Shown piece by piece: positions 1 through 8,010 of a stretch of 30,628 nucleotides of DNA. Position 1 is the first letter of the stretch. The number at the start of each line of letters is the position of its first letter. A program made the position numbers and the translations under genes. Origin of the DNA: a virus; the IMG/VR virus record IMGVR_UViG_3300032294_001141, positions 1-30,628 of that record. One strand, 5' to 3'. The notes under the pieces were generated by a model. It did no database searches and was not told the DNA's origin. It was given only the letters and a program-made list of their open reading frames with translations.

Positions 1-186
1 AAATGGTATGAGTCAGATAATCCGACACTTCAGATAGCACTGTATAGATTAACCTCTAGAGAAGATGAGCATAAGAAACTAAACCAGACATACACAGATA
101 TCACTAGTAAGAATGAAAAGATAGATAATAAATTTGAAATAGAAATACTTACTAACAAAAATGAGGCACAACAAGAAACCGATTAG
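1..186 (+). CDS. Terminase small subunit, C-terminal part (start outside window)
   Basis: An open frame runs from base 1 to a TAG at 184-186 and gives the last 61 residues of a protein whose start lies upstream. Small terminase subunits bind phage DNA and bring it to the large subunit for packaging. Support comes from position directly before the large terminase gene and from the segment LNQTYTDITSKN, which resembles the NQTHTDITS-like tails of PBSX-type small subunits. The DNA-binding N-terminus is not visible. The 3' end overlaps the next gene by 26 bases in another frame, suggesting coupled translation. The call rests mostly on context. Confidence 0.6.
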   Translation, partial: KWYESDNPTLQIALYRLTSREDEHKKLNQTYTDITSKNEKIDNKFEIEILTNKNEAQQETD

Positions 187-460
187 TGTTATCAATATTG
201 AAACAGGAGAGATTATTGAATTTGGGTCTCAAACTGATTTTGCTAGAGTTGTATCGGTTAATAGATCTACCATCAATAGATGGAAAGATAAAAATAAAAC
301 ACTTAAAGGAGTTTGGGTTTTTAAGGAAGCGACTGACTCTACCCTATCTATTCACAAAGACTTTCTACTCTCAAATGGTAAAAAGAAACAATGTAGGAAG
401 TGCCAGATAATATTAAGTTTAGAAGTCCAGGTCTGCCCTATCTGTAATACAAGACAATGA
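161..460 (+). CDS. Small NUMOD1-like DNA-binding protein with zinc ribbon
   Basis: A 99-residue protein. Residues 8-56 (from PISVINIETGEII to KGVWVFKE) look like a NUMOD1 module, a short DNA-binding domain usually attached to HNH or GIY-YIG homing endonucleases. Its core is the helix-turn-helix-like stretch SQTDFARVVSVNRSTINRW. Residues 78-96 carry a CxxC...CxxC pair (CRKC and CPIC) typical of a zinc ribbon. No nuclease domain is present. The gene is wedged between the two terminase genes, overlapping the first by 26 bases and the second by 4 (ATGA). It may aid cos or pac recognition, act as a regulator, or be the remnant of a homing endonuclease; the role is inferred. Confidence 0.6.
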   Translation: MRHNKKPISVINIETGEIIEFGSQTDFARVVSVNRSTINRWKDKNKTLKGVWVFKEATDSTLSIHKDFLLSNGKKKQCRKCQIILSLEVQVCPICNTRQ

Positions 461-1629
461 AAATACAAGCGACAGTAGTATTCCAAAAGAACTGGGAGGC
501 TAATAAAAGAATTATAGTTAATCAGGGAAGCTCTAGAAGTTCCAAGACTTATTCTATAGCTCAGAAATATATCCTTAAACTTCTAAAAGAAAAAGGTAAG
601 ATTTTGTCTATTGTAAGAAAGACATCCCCAGCCCTAGATTTAACTGTGGCTAGAGACTTCTTTGAGATACTTATCAATTGGAACTTATATGATAGCAAGA
701 ACCATAACAAAACATTAAAGACATATAACCTCAATGGAAACTTAGTAGAGTTCCTTGGTATGGATAACCCACAAAAGAAAAGAGGAGCTAAAAGAGACTA
801 TTTGTGGCTTAATGAGGCTAATGAATTATCTGTAGAAGATTGGAGGCAGTTAGCTATGAGAACAACAGGGGAGATTACATTAGATTTCAACCCTTCAGAC
901 TCATTCCACTGGATATATGATGATGTGATGACTAGAGATGACTGTGTAGTTATAAAATCAACCTACAGGGATAACCCATTTTTACCTCAGGAGGTAATAG
1001 ACGAGATTGAAAGGTATAGGGTGTTAGATCCAAACTTTTGGAGAGTATTCGGATTAGGAGAAAGGGGAGTATCAGAAGACTTAATTTATACCCATTGGCA
1101 AAGATGTGAGATTTTACCAGAAAGCTATGATAGAAAGTATTATGGGGCTGACTGGGGGTTTAACAATCAGACTGCTATTGTAGAAGTAAGAGAAAAAGAT
1201 AATGTGCTATATGTACAAGAGTTATTATACCAATCAGGACTTAATTCAGATGAGATTATAAGAAAGCTACAAGAGTTAAACATACCCAGAGATGCAGTTA
1301 TAGTGGGAGATAGTGAAGACCCTGGCAAGATAAATGACATTTATATGGCGGGATATAACATAAAACCAGCTTATAAGAATAAAGGCTCAGTTATACGAGG
1401 TATAAATGCAGTTAAAGTTAAAGAGATACATATAACTAATACTTCAATCAATATGATTAAAGAGTTACAATTCTACAGGTGGCAAAAGAATAAAGATGGG
1501 CAGACTATGGATATGCCAATCAAAGTCAAAGACCATATTATGGATGCTATGCGGTATTGTATAGACTATATGGAACTTGAAAAGGCAACAGATGGTAAGA
1601 TATATAATAATAAACCATTTGGATTTTAA
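457..1629 (+). CDS. terL: Terminase large subunit
   Basis: A 390-residue packaging motor of the PBSX/Terminase_3 type. The N-terminal ATPase has a Walker A-like loop GSSRSSKT (residues 24-31) and a Walker B-like YLWLNE (115-120, acidic residue E120). The C-terminal RNase H-like nuclease shows acidic residues in GADWGF (D232), VGDSEDP (D285) and KDHIMDAMRY (D359/D363). It pumps DNA into the prohead through the portal and cuts the concatemer. Length is normal. It starts inside an ATGA overlap with the upstream gene and ends 3 bases before the portal gene. Its last codons contain copy 1 of the AGGCAACAGATGGTAA element at 1583-1598, encoding KATDGK here. Confidence 0.95.
   Translation: MKIQATVVFQKNWEANKRIIVNQGSSRSSKTYSIAQKYILKLLKEKGKILSIVRKTSPALDLTVARDFFEILINWNLYDSKNHNKTLKTYNLNGNLVEFLGMDNPQKKRGAKRDYLWLNEANELSVEDWRQLAMRTTGEITLDFNPSDSFHWIYDDVMTRDDCVVIKSTYRDNPFLPQEVIDEIERYRVLDPNFWRVFGLGERGVSEDLIYTHWQRCEILPESYDRKYYGADWGFNNQTAIVEVREKDNVLYVQELLYQSGLNSDEIIRKLQELNIPRDAVIVGDSEDPGKINDIYMAGYNIKPAYKNKGSVIRGINAVKVKEIHITNTSINMIKELQFYRWQKNKDGQTMDMPIKVKDHIMDAMRYCIDYMELEKATDGKIYNNKPFGF
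1583..1598 (+). repeat. Late-gene element copy 1 (before portal)
   Basis: Perfect copy of AGGCAACAGATGGTAA, lying inside the 3' end of the terminase gene. 34 bases separate it from the portal ATG at 1633. ATATAT at 1600-1605 can pair with ATATAT at 1629-1634, so the portal start codon would sit in the stem. A mini-ORF beginning at the element's own ATG reads through to a TGA that overlaps the portal ATG. Confidence 0.8.
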
Positions 1630-1632
1630 TAT

Positions 1633-3054
1633 ATGAAGCAATATCCTCCACAAAAAGACATAGACAGATTAGCCAAATATGACACCTACGAGAAGTTATT
1701 TGAAGGGAATCATAGAATAGCTTTTAGCAAAAGATTAGAGCAATATGCCAGTCAATTTGCAGGGGATATGTCTCTTGTAAGATATGTGGTACTTCCCTAT
1801 CCTAGAATTATTAGCACTATTTCAGCTGACCTTTTATTTGAGGAACAACCAAAAGTAGTGTTAGAAAATAGCACTAATCAAGACTTTGTAGACAAACTAT
1901 GGTATGAAAATAGTATGTGGACTACTTTATATGAGGAGGCTTTAGTTTCAAGCTATAAAGGTGACTCAGTACTTAGAATATTAGCTGTAGACGGACAGAT
2001 TAAGATAGATACAGTTAAACCAGATGTATATTTCCCAGTATATAATGACAATAATGTTAAAGTTCCAGTAAAAGAGCATATATTGGCATATATCCAGATG
2101 ATTGATGATAAACAATACCTTGTAGTAGAAACCTATAGAGTAGGAGAGATAGAAACTCAGGTATATGATTTTAAAGATGGTGTTATAGGAGGGGAATATA
2201 GCTCTATGGATATGCTAGGAATAGAACCTATTGTAAAGACTAACTTAGGAGATGGATTTAGTCTTATCCATCATATTAAGAACTGGGGAATGAGTGGTAA
2301 ATTCTGGGGGATTAGCGACTATGAGGACTTAATGGACTTATTCTTTGCTATCAACAACAGATTATCTAGAAATGAGCATATATTAGACAAACACGGAGAC
2401 CCAATCTTAGCAGTCCCTAAAGGTGTATTAGATAGCAATGGGAATGTATCAAGACAACAAATGGGTATGATAGAATTACCTAGTCACCCAATGACAGGTG
2501 AGGCAGATAAACCAGAATATATTGTTTGGGATAGTAAATTAGAATCATCTTTTGCTCAGATTGATGTATTATTAGAGCAGTTATGGATTAGTTCACAGAT
2601 GTCCCCTACTTTATTTGGACTTACTAAATATGGAATAGCAGAAAGTGGTAGAGCTTTGAAATATAAACTGCTTAGAACTTTATCTTTGAAACACCGCAAA
2701 CAGATGTACTGGGATAATGGAATAAAAGCACTTGTAGAGTCTGCTATTGAATTTGCAAGAAATAACCAATTGACTAGTGATGGATTACGACCAGCTGAGA
2801 CTGAAGTACCTACAATCTATTGGCAAGATGGTATTATAATGGATGAATTAGAAATCTTACAAGCTGAACAGGCTAAATTAGATTATGAATTAACTACTAA
2901 AGAAGATGCAATCTCTAATGTAGATGGTATAACTAGCAATGAGGCTCAAGATAAACTAACTAGAATACAAAAAGAATTAGATGCTAAAAATAAAGCTAAT
3001 CCATTTTCAATAATTAACAGAGGAATAAATGGCGGAGACGAAGAAGAGGATTAG
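1633..3054 (+). CDS. Portal protein (SPP1 gp6-like)
   Basis: A 473-residue protein at the position of the portal, between large terminase and minor head protein. Portals form the dodecameric ring at one capsid vertex through which DNA enters and to which the tail connector binds. The central part has the pattern of SPP1 gp6/A118-type portals: a clip and stem region around MSPTLFGLTKYGIAESG (about residues 331-347), followed by a helical segment and an acidic, Lys-rich C-terminus. Length is normal for the family. The start lacks a Shine-Dalgarno site; ATATATGAAG is the context. Its last 26 bases overlap the next gene. Confidence 0.9.
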   Translation: MKQYPPQKDIDRLAKYDTYEKLFEGNHRIAFSKRLEQYASQFAGDMSLVRYVVLPYPRIISTISADLLFEEQPKVVLENSTNQDFVDKLWYENSMWTTLYEEALVSSYKGDSVLRILAVDGQIKIDTVKPDVYFPVYNDNNVKVPVKEHILAYIQMIDDKQYLVVETYRVGEIETQVYDFKDGVIGGEYSSMDMLGIEPIVKTNLGDGFSLIHHIKNWGMSGKFWGISDYEDLMDLFFAINNRLSRNEHILDKHGDPILAVPKGVLDSNGNVSRQQMGMIELPSHPMTGEADKPEYIVWDSKLESSFAQIDVLLEQLWISSQMSPTLFGLTKYGIAESGRALKYKLLRTLSLKHRKQMYWDNGIKALVESAIEFARNNQLTSDGLRPAETEVPTIYWQDGIIMDELEILQAEQAKLDYELTTKEDAISNVDGITSNEAQDKLTRIQKELDAKNKANPFSIINRGINGGDEEED

Positions 3055-4117
3055 ACCTGAAGGGATAGTCCAATCAGATGTACAAGTTAAACTAATAGAA
3101 GCCATTGTAAAAGAAGCTTATCTTGACCTTGCCACTTATGCTGACAGATTAGACAAAGGTACATTGTCGGCTAAATCTAGAGCAATCAAGAATATTGCAG
3201 ATAAATATAATTTACAACTGGAGGCTTGGGCTAACATAACCATCCCCTCTTTATATTATGAAGGAATGACCAATGCGGTTAATGCCTCAATCAAAGGTGG
3301 GCAGGTGTATGAGTTTAGTCAATCGTTTGTAAGTCTACATCAAGAAGCTTTAGAAGCCCTTATATCCCAAACTTATACTTATACAGATAAAATAGCTCAA
3401 GGTATACAAGACACTGGAACTAGAGCTTTGACCTTTGCTGAACAGGAAAAGATAAAAGTAGAAATAGGAAAAGGATTAGTTACCGGAGCTGACCAGAATA
3501 CTATAGCTAAAGGAGTAACTAGTGTATTAAAACAGGCTGAAGCTACTGCTGTAGTATCTGTAGCAGGTAGAAGGCAGGGGCTTGACACTTATGCTTCAAC
3601 CTTAGCTAGAAGTATACTTACAGATGCCCAATGGCAGGGGACTAGCAATACTATAATTCAAGAAGGTTATGATTTAGTACAAGTGTCAGACCATTTTGGG
3701 GAATGTTCATTATGCCGACCTTATGAAAACGAAGTGTTATCCCTAACAGGTAGAACCAGAGGATATACCACACTAGCAGAGGCTACTTCTAATGGACTTA
3801 AACACCCTAACTGTAGACACTCAATCTCACCATTTACAGAGGGATTAGCTGAGGTAAGCAAGGTATGGAATACAGAAACACAACGATATGAGGACAAAGA
3901 AAATGTTAAGTCTCAAAATAAAACTACTAACAGCCCTAAATCTATTCTTAGAGCCTATGAGCAGTTTACAACTAAAATAGGAATTAAAGATTATAATATA
4001 GTCAACGAAGCTATCAAGAACAAAGATGTAAAAACTATCCAAGAAGTCAAAAAAAGGACTAAAGACGAGAGATTAAAAGAAAGCCTAGACATACTATCCG
4101 ACTATATAGAAAAATAG
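3029..4117 (+). CDS. Minor head protein (phage minor capsid protein 2 / SPP1 gp7-like)
   Basis: A 362-residue head morphogenesis protein. The diagnostic block is around residues 227-270: DHFGECSLCRPYENEVLSL followed by GLKHPNCRHSISPF, the Cys/His signature of the SPP1 gp7/Mu gpF and minor-capsid-2 families. Such proteins bind the portal and are packaged in a few copies; some accompany the DNA at ejection. The N-terminal two thirds are helical and variable. The start ATGGCGGAG overlaps the portal end. The TAG stop supplies the first bases of late-gene element copy 2. Confidence 0.88.
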   Translation: MAETKKRIRPEGIVQSDVQVKLIEAIVKEAYLDLATYADRLDKGTLSAKSRAIKNIADKYNLQLEAWANITIPSLYYEGMTNAVNASIKGGQVYEFSQSFVSLHQEALEALISQTYTYTDKIAQGIQDTGTRALTFAEQEKIKVEIGKGLVTGADQNTIAKGVTSVLKQAEATAVVSVAGRRQGLDTYASTLARSILTDAQWQGTSNTIIQEGYDLVQVSDHFGECSLCRPYENEVLSLTGRTRGYTTLAEATSNGLKHPNCRHSISPFTEGLAEVSKVWNTETQRYEDKENVKSQNKTTNSPKSILRAYEQFTTKIGIKDYNIVNEAIKNKDVKTIQEVKKRTKDERLKESLDILSDYIEK

Positions 4118-4131
4118 GCAACAGATGGTAA
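4116..4131 (+). repeat. Late-gene element copy 2 (before scaffold)
   Basis: Perfect AGGCAACAGATGGTAA; its first AG belongs to the TAG stop of the minor head gene. The distance to the next ATG (56 bases) is the longest of the six copies. The spacer holds a short GC-containing hairpin, CATCC-ACGATAC-GGATG, unlike the A/T-only hairpins of other copies. A mini-ORF MVI-stop starts at the element's ATG. Confidence 0.8.
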
Positions 4132-4187
4132 TATAAGCCTAACGGGTCATCCACGATACGGATGTTATCAACATAATTTGCATAAAT

Positions 4188-4781
4188 ATGGCAGAGGATA
4201 CAACCCCGCTGGAGAGCGAAATTACTCAAGATACAACTACTGACACACCAGTAGAAGAGACAAAACAAGAAATCCAAATTCCAAAATCAAGGTTTGACCA
4301 GGTTAATAAAGAAAGAAACGAATATAAAGCTAAATTAGCAGAATTCGAAACCAAAATCGCCGAGGAACAAGGTAACTGGAAACAACTTGCAGAAACCCGA
4401 GAACAGGAGCTTAAAGATATACAAAATAGATATAGACAAAGCAATCTTGAAAAATCTCTAATACAGGAAGCAGTAAAGTATAATCCTCACGACTTAAAAG
4501 CAGTTATGAAGTTTATAGAAACTGATAATGTTACTGATGAGACAGGTGAGGTTAACATCACAGGGCTTACATCAGAACTAACTCGTATCAAGACCGAAAT
4601 GCCCTATCTTTTCAAAGCTGATACAACTAGCAACGCTGGAAACGCTAACGGGGGAAACTCTTCAAGCTCAACTGGTGTTATATTTAAAGAATCACAATTG
4701 GCAGACTCTGACTTTGTGGCTAAAAATATAAAAGCTATTGCTGAGGCTAAGAAAGAAGGACGAATATTAATAGGACAATAA
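4188..4781 (+). CDS. Capsid scaffolding protein (GP20-like)
   Basis: A 197-residue protein directly before the capsid gene. The N-terminus is acidic and Thr/Glu-rich. Residues about 35-95 form a charged coiled coil (starting near FDQVNKERNEYKAKLAEFE), followed by a short helix region, an Asn/Gly/Ser-rich linker (about 148-160) and a basic C-terminal helix ending KKEGRILIGQ. This layout matches GP20-type scaffolds of Gram-positive siphophages, which template prohead assembly and are then expelled; the basic tail usually contacts the coat protein. No protease is seen nearby, so the scaffold may leave intact or be cleaved by something outside the window. Confidence 0.8.
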   Translation: MAEDTTPLESEITQDTTTDTPVEETKQEIQIPKSRFDQVNKERNEYKAKLAEFETKIAEEQGNWKQLAETREQELKDIQNRYRQSNLEKSLIQEAVKYNPHDLKAVMKFIETDNVTDETGEVNITGLTSELTRIKTEMPYLFKADTTSNAGNANGGNSSSSTGVIFKESQLADSDFVAKNIKAIAEAKKEGRILIGQ

Positions 4782-4795
4782 ATTAAATTACCAAT

Positions 4796-5704
4796 ATGGC
4801 AGGAGAAATAACAAAGTCATTACTTGACTCATTCATCCCTACTGTAGCCGCTGCTACAGCTATGGAGACCTTAAAAGACAGAAGAGGAATTTCCCGATTT
4901 GTAAATACTGACTTTTCAAATGATGTAAGACAATTTGGAGAAGCTGTAAAAGTTGGATTCTTAGGAGACTTAGGAGTTGCTGATACTAAAGTAGCTGGAT
5001 CTGAATATGCAAATACAGGGCCTGCTGACAGTGATGTAACAATTACTCTTAACCAACACAGACACAAGACTGTTTTGATTGAAGATGTTGGACGAGCACA
5101 ATCACGACCAGATGTACTACAAGGATATATCAACGAAGCTATTGAATCAGTATTGAGAGCTGTTGATGTTTCTGTTGCTACCCTTGGATTATCTTTCACA
5201 AATACTTTTGCTGAAACTGCTAATGCTTATCAGGATATAGTAGCTCTTAGAAGAACTTTAGTTGCTAACAAAGCTCCAGTTGAAGGGCCTTTCATCTTAG
5301 CTGTAAGCCCTACTAAATATGCTGATTTGTTAATTGACACAAATATTAGCAAGGCTTTAGAGTATGGAACTCCAGTAGCTGTACAAAATGCTCAAATTCC
5401 TGCAGTAGCTGGAATGGGATTATTTGAAACCCAATTGATCCAATCAGGAGGAAGCCCAGTTAGAATTAACAATATGGCTTTCCACAGAGATGCTATGGCT
5501 ATCGCTGTTCGTCCACTTCCAGTTGATGGAAATGGTCTAGGTGTAAAACAAGGTGTTTACAATGATCCAGTAACAGGTCTATCTCTTAGATTAACTATGG
5601 GATATGATGCTAAAATTGGAGGAATGTTTGCAAGAGCTGAAATCCTTTATGGTGTTGCTATCATGAGACAAGGATTAGCAGTAGCTTATAGAGAAAATCT
5701 ATAA
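4796..5704 (+). CDS. Major capsid protein (HK97 fold, P22 gp5-like family)
   Basis: A 302-residue protein following the scaffold, the usual place of the coat protein. It starts MAGEITKSLLDSFIPTVAA. The central pattern DSDVTITLNQHRHKTVLIED is typical of the P22 coat-like branch, where this strand and loop precede the spine helix, here QGYINEAIESVLRAVDVSV. It has no N-terminal delta domain, consistent with a separate scaffold. Codon use is more uniform and less AT-rich than in neighbours, as expected for the most expressed gene. The start context ACCAATATGGCAGG has no Shine-Dalgarno. A terminator follows directly. Confidence 0.85.
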   Translation: MAGEITKSLLDSFIPTVAAATAMETLKDRRGISRFVNTDFSNDVRQFGEAVKVGFLGDLGVADTKVAGSEYANTGPADSDVTITLNQHRHKTVLIEDVGRAQSRPDVLQGYINEAIESVLRAVDVSVATLGLSFTNTFAETANAYQDIVALRRTLVANKAPVEGPFILAVSPTKYADLLIDTNISKALEYGTPVAVQNAQIPAVAGMGLFETQLIQSGGSPVRINNMAFHRDAMAIAVRPLPVDGNGLGVKQGVYNDPVTGLSLRLTMGYDAKIGGMFARAEILYGVAIMRQGLAVAYRENL

Positions 5705-5722
5705 CCCTACTCACTTACTATT

Positions 5723-5747
5723 AAGAGCTTGAAATATAGCTCTTTTT
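5723..5747 (+). terminator. Rho-independent terminator after capsid gene
   Basis: Stem AAGAGCT (5723-5729) pairs with AGCTCTT (5738-5744) around an 8-base loop, followed by a T run. It should end or reduce transcription coming from the head genes. Its loop also carries the -35 box of the promoter listed next. Confidence 0.75.
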
Positions 5748-5757
5748 AGTTTATAAT
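5729..5757 (+). promoter_or_regulatory. Sigma70-type promoter overlapping the capsid terminator
   Basis: TTGAAA at 5729-5734, a 17-base spacer and TATAAT at 5752-5757. The -35 box is the terminator loop and the spacer includes its 3' arm. It would drive the 53-residue gene and the glycosyltransferase independently of the late operon. Confidence 0.6.
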
Positions 5758-5785
5758 TAAAATGTAATAAATAATCATATTAAGT

Positions 5786-5947
5786 ATGAAAATCACTAGA
5801 CAAGTAGATAGTGTATATAGCAAAATAAAGCTACATAATCAAGAAATATACAATCAAATTAAAGATATTGAGTTAAAATTATCTAAAATTAAATTGGCAA
5901 AAGATAAATATGGACTGTTAATGCACAAACATTTTTTAACAGGATAA
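5786..5947 (+). CDS. Small coiled-coil protein, 53 residues
   Basis: A short gene starting MKITRQVDSVYSKIKLHNQE and ending HKHFLTG. The middle has heptad-like Ile/Leu spacing (EIYNQIKDIELKLSKIK) and is highly charged, so a small helical or coiled-coil protein is likely. Start context is TTAAGTATGAA, the AAGTATG form shared by several accessory genes in this window. It sits 17 bases before the glycosyltransferase and behind the promoter at 5729-5757, so the two probably form one moron. Function is unknown; a helper of the glycosyltransferase or a head-decorating peptide are possibilities. Confidence 0.6.
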   Translation: MKITRQVDSVYSKIKLHNQEIYNQIKDIELKLSKIKLAKDKYGLLMHKHFLTG

Positions 5948-5963
5948 TTTAGATATAAATAAT

Positions 5964-6944
5964 ATGAAATCAATATACTATGCTACCCCACCGCTTAAGA
6001 CTAAAATAGGCGGTTTTGGCAATGTAGCCAACACTTGGTATAGAATTAACCAAGAAGATAAAAAAATAGCCTTAGAACTAGAAAATAAAGGGCAGGATGT
6101 AGGTTTTCTATATTATCAACCACCCCAAGTGCCAATGTTAGATGGATGTAAGAAGAAAATAGGTTATTTTATGTTTGAGTCTACTAAATGCCCACCTGAT
6201 TGGGAGCCTTATATAAAGCAATTAGATTTACTTATAACACCTAGCAAATTTGCAAGAGATATATTTTATAATCAGTTTGGAATAGACAGTCTAGTTATCC
6301 CCCACGGAATAGATACAGATTTATATACCTATAAACCGCGACCAGAAAATAGAGTGTTTAAGTTTTTACATTACAATGCTTTTGACTTTAGAAAGGGTTT
6401 TGATGTAGTGGTAGAAGCTTTTACACAAGAGTTTGCCCAAGAGGAATGGGTAACATTGACTGTAAAAGGAACTGGAGGCAATAATTATCCGTATATGAAT
6501 TATTCTATAGATACAATTATAGAAGATTACACCCCAGAACAGTTAGTAGATTTATTAGCTAGTCACGATTGTTTTGTATTCCCGTCCAGAGGTGAAGGGT
6601 TTGGAATGACACCGCTTGAAGCTATGAATGTAGGAATGCCAGTAATTATCCCCAATGCTCACGGAATAGCTGAATATTTTGATAATAGATATTGCTATGA
6701 AATAGAATGTGCTATGAGTAAAGCTGTATATTATAGAGAGGACTATGATAAAAACGATTTAGGGTTATGGTATGAGCCTAAAATAGAGTCGGTTAGAAAA
6801 CAAATGAGGCAGGCTTTTAATGATTGGAAAGCAGGAAAAGGACAATATGCAAAAGGCTTAGATAAAGAGCGGTCAGAATATGCCAGTCAATTTAGTTTAA
6901 GAAAATCATATAATGAGATAAGGCAACAGATGGTAAACTTATAG
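5964..6944 (+). CDS. GT4-type glycosyltransferase in the head gene cluster
   Basis: A 326-residue GT-B fold glycosyltransferase. Visible signatures: N-terminal GGFGNVANTW (Gly-rich, acceptor side), VIPHGID (111-117), a basic pair in FDFRKGFD (R143, K144), and the nucleotide-sugar motif GEGFGMTPLE with the E-x7-E pair E211/E219. GT4 enzymes are retaining transferases using activated sugars. There is no membrane segment or signal peptide, so it acts in the cytoplasm. Placement between capsid and connector genes suggests that it sugars a virion protein or modifies the host surface or DNA; the target is unknown. Its final codons contain late-gene element copy 3 (RQQMVNL). Confidence 0.88.
   Translation: MKSIYYATPPLKTKIGGFGNVANTWYRINQEDKKIALELENKGQDVGFLYYQPPQVPMLDGCKKKIGYFMFESTKCPPDWEPYIKQLDLLITPSKFARDIFYNQFGIDSLVIPHGIDTDLYTYKPRPENRVFKFLHYNAFDFRKGFDVVVEAFTQEFAQEEWVTLTVKGTGGNNYPYMNYSIDTIIEDYTPEQLVDLLASHDCFVFPSRGEGFGMTPLEAMNVGMPVIIPNAHGIAEYFDNRYCYEIECAMSKAVYYREDYDKNDLGLWYEPKIESVRKQMRQAFNDWKAGKGQYAKGLDKERSEYASQFSLRKSYNEIRQQMVNL
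6921..6936 (+). repeat. Late-gene element copy 3 (before connector gene)
   Basis: Perfect AGGCAACAGATGGTAA inside the 3' end of the glycosyltransferase gene, read in a different codon frame from copy 1. It is followed by a perfect 7-bp hairpin, CTTATAG (6938-6944) with CTATAAG (6953-6959), ending 3 bases before the ATG at 6963. Confidence 0.85.
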
Positions 6945-6962
6945 TAATAAACCTATAAGATT

Positions 6963-7691
6963 ATGGCATTAAATACAATATTATCTCATCCAGATCAAGA
7001 CTCTTATGTAACCATTGCTGAAGCTAATAATTATTTGGCTATTAAACAGAATTATTCACATTGGGCTGGATTATCTACCATACAAAAGGAAGGTTTCTTA
7101 AAACAAGCCGCTTTGCAAATGGATCAATTAAGGTATAAAGGATATAAAGTATATTATACAGATAAAGACTACCGTAGAGAGCAGAATTTAGCCTTCCCGC
7201 GAGAGGGAATAGAAAAACTACATCACGGTAATATAAGCAGTGCAACTAGCACCACGGTGTCAGTTTTACAGTTAGGAGGACAGCAATATTTAGCTGATGA
7301 TGTTTTGAACGGTGGGGCGGTTGTAGTTAGAGAAGGTACAGGTAGAGGGCAGGTTAGAGCTATTACAGATTGGGTAAGCTCAACAGGTACAGCAACCGTG
7401 TCAGGGTGGGATATACAACCAGATACAACTAGCCAAGTGTTATTTATATCTCCAATAGATAAAAAAATAAAGAATGCTCAAATTGAACAGGCATATTTCT
7501 TGAGTAGATATAAAGATGAGGATATATTAAATATAATCTCAGGAGTTAATTCATACAAAATAGGAGATTTATCTGAGACTTATGGTACAGATAGTGTAAG
7601 GTTTGCTCTAGTTGGAGGAATGCCATTCTCCCCTCTTGCTAATCAGTTATTACAAGGCTTGATTGATACAACAGGCTATATGCACTACTAA
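6963..7691 (+). CDS. Head-tail connector/adaptor (DnaT-like fold) with inserted domain
   Basis: A 242-residue protein at the place of the gp15-like adaptor that sits on the portal. The N-terminal 80 residues show the DnaT-like connector pattern: YVTIAEANNYLAIK, SHWAGL, LKQAALQMDQLRYKGYK and LAFPREG. The matching C-terminal helix is IEQAYFLSRY (about 176-185). Between them, residues about 85-170 form a beta-rich insert with GGAVVVREGTGRGQVRAIT, a pattern seen in modular tail and surface domains. Ordinary adaptors are about 100-150 residues, so this insert is an enlargement that may protrude from the neck. Confidence 0.7.
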   Translation: MALNTILSHPDQDSYVTIAEANNYLAIKQNYSHWAGLSTIQKEGFLKQAALQMDQLRYKGYKVYYTDKDYRREQNLAFPREGIEKLHHGNISSATSTTVSVLQLGGQQYLADDVLNGGAVVVREGTGRGQVRAITDWVSSTGTATVSGWDIQPDTTSQVLFISPIDKKIKNAQIEQAYFLSRYKDEDILNIISGVNSYKIGDLSETYGTDSVRFALVGGMPFSPLANQLLQGLIDTTGYMHY

Positions 7692-7692
7692 T

Positions 7693-8010
7693 ATGATTGA
7701 TTTATCTAGATACTTAAATCAAGATATAGAACTAAACACTAGAACTGGCTATGATAAATATGGTAAACCAGAAACTTTAACTTGCTATATTAAAGCTAGG
7801 CTAGTGTATGCTAATAGACAGGATAGAGGATTACAAGCAAAACCTTTAGACTATGATGTAGAGGTTTGGGTATATCCACAGACTACAGTCGCAGTAGATG
7901 ATACAATCACAGCTGATAATATTGAGTTTAGAGTGATAGAAGTCCAGATATTAAGAGACAGGCTAGGGAATATACACCATAAAAAACTATTATGTCAAAA
8001 GTATGTCTAG
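7693..8010 (+). CDS. Head-closure (stopper) protein
   Basis: A 105-residue protein starting MIDLSRYLNQDIELNTRTG. The ATG one base after the previous stop is preferred to an in-frame ATG 30 bases upstream inside the previous gene. Size, beta-rich character (YDVEVWVYPQTTVAVDDTI, NIEFRVIEVQ) and the position right after the adaptor fit SPP1 gp16-like stoppers, which close the neck after packaging. It overlaps the next gene by 8 bases. Confidence 0.65.
   Translation: MIDLSRYLNQDIELNTRTGYDKYGKPETLTCYIKARLVYANRQDRGLQAKPLDYDVEVWVYPQTTVAVDDTITADNIEFRVIEVQILRDRLGNIHHKKLLCQKYV

Noticed and set aside
4783-5199. 138-residue ORF on the minus strand opposite the capsid gene
   Set aside because: It mirrors the coding pattern of the capsid gene, which has clear family features and context; no start context or operon supports the reverse frame.
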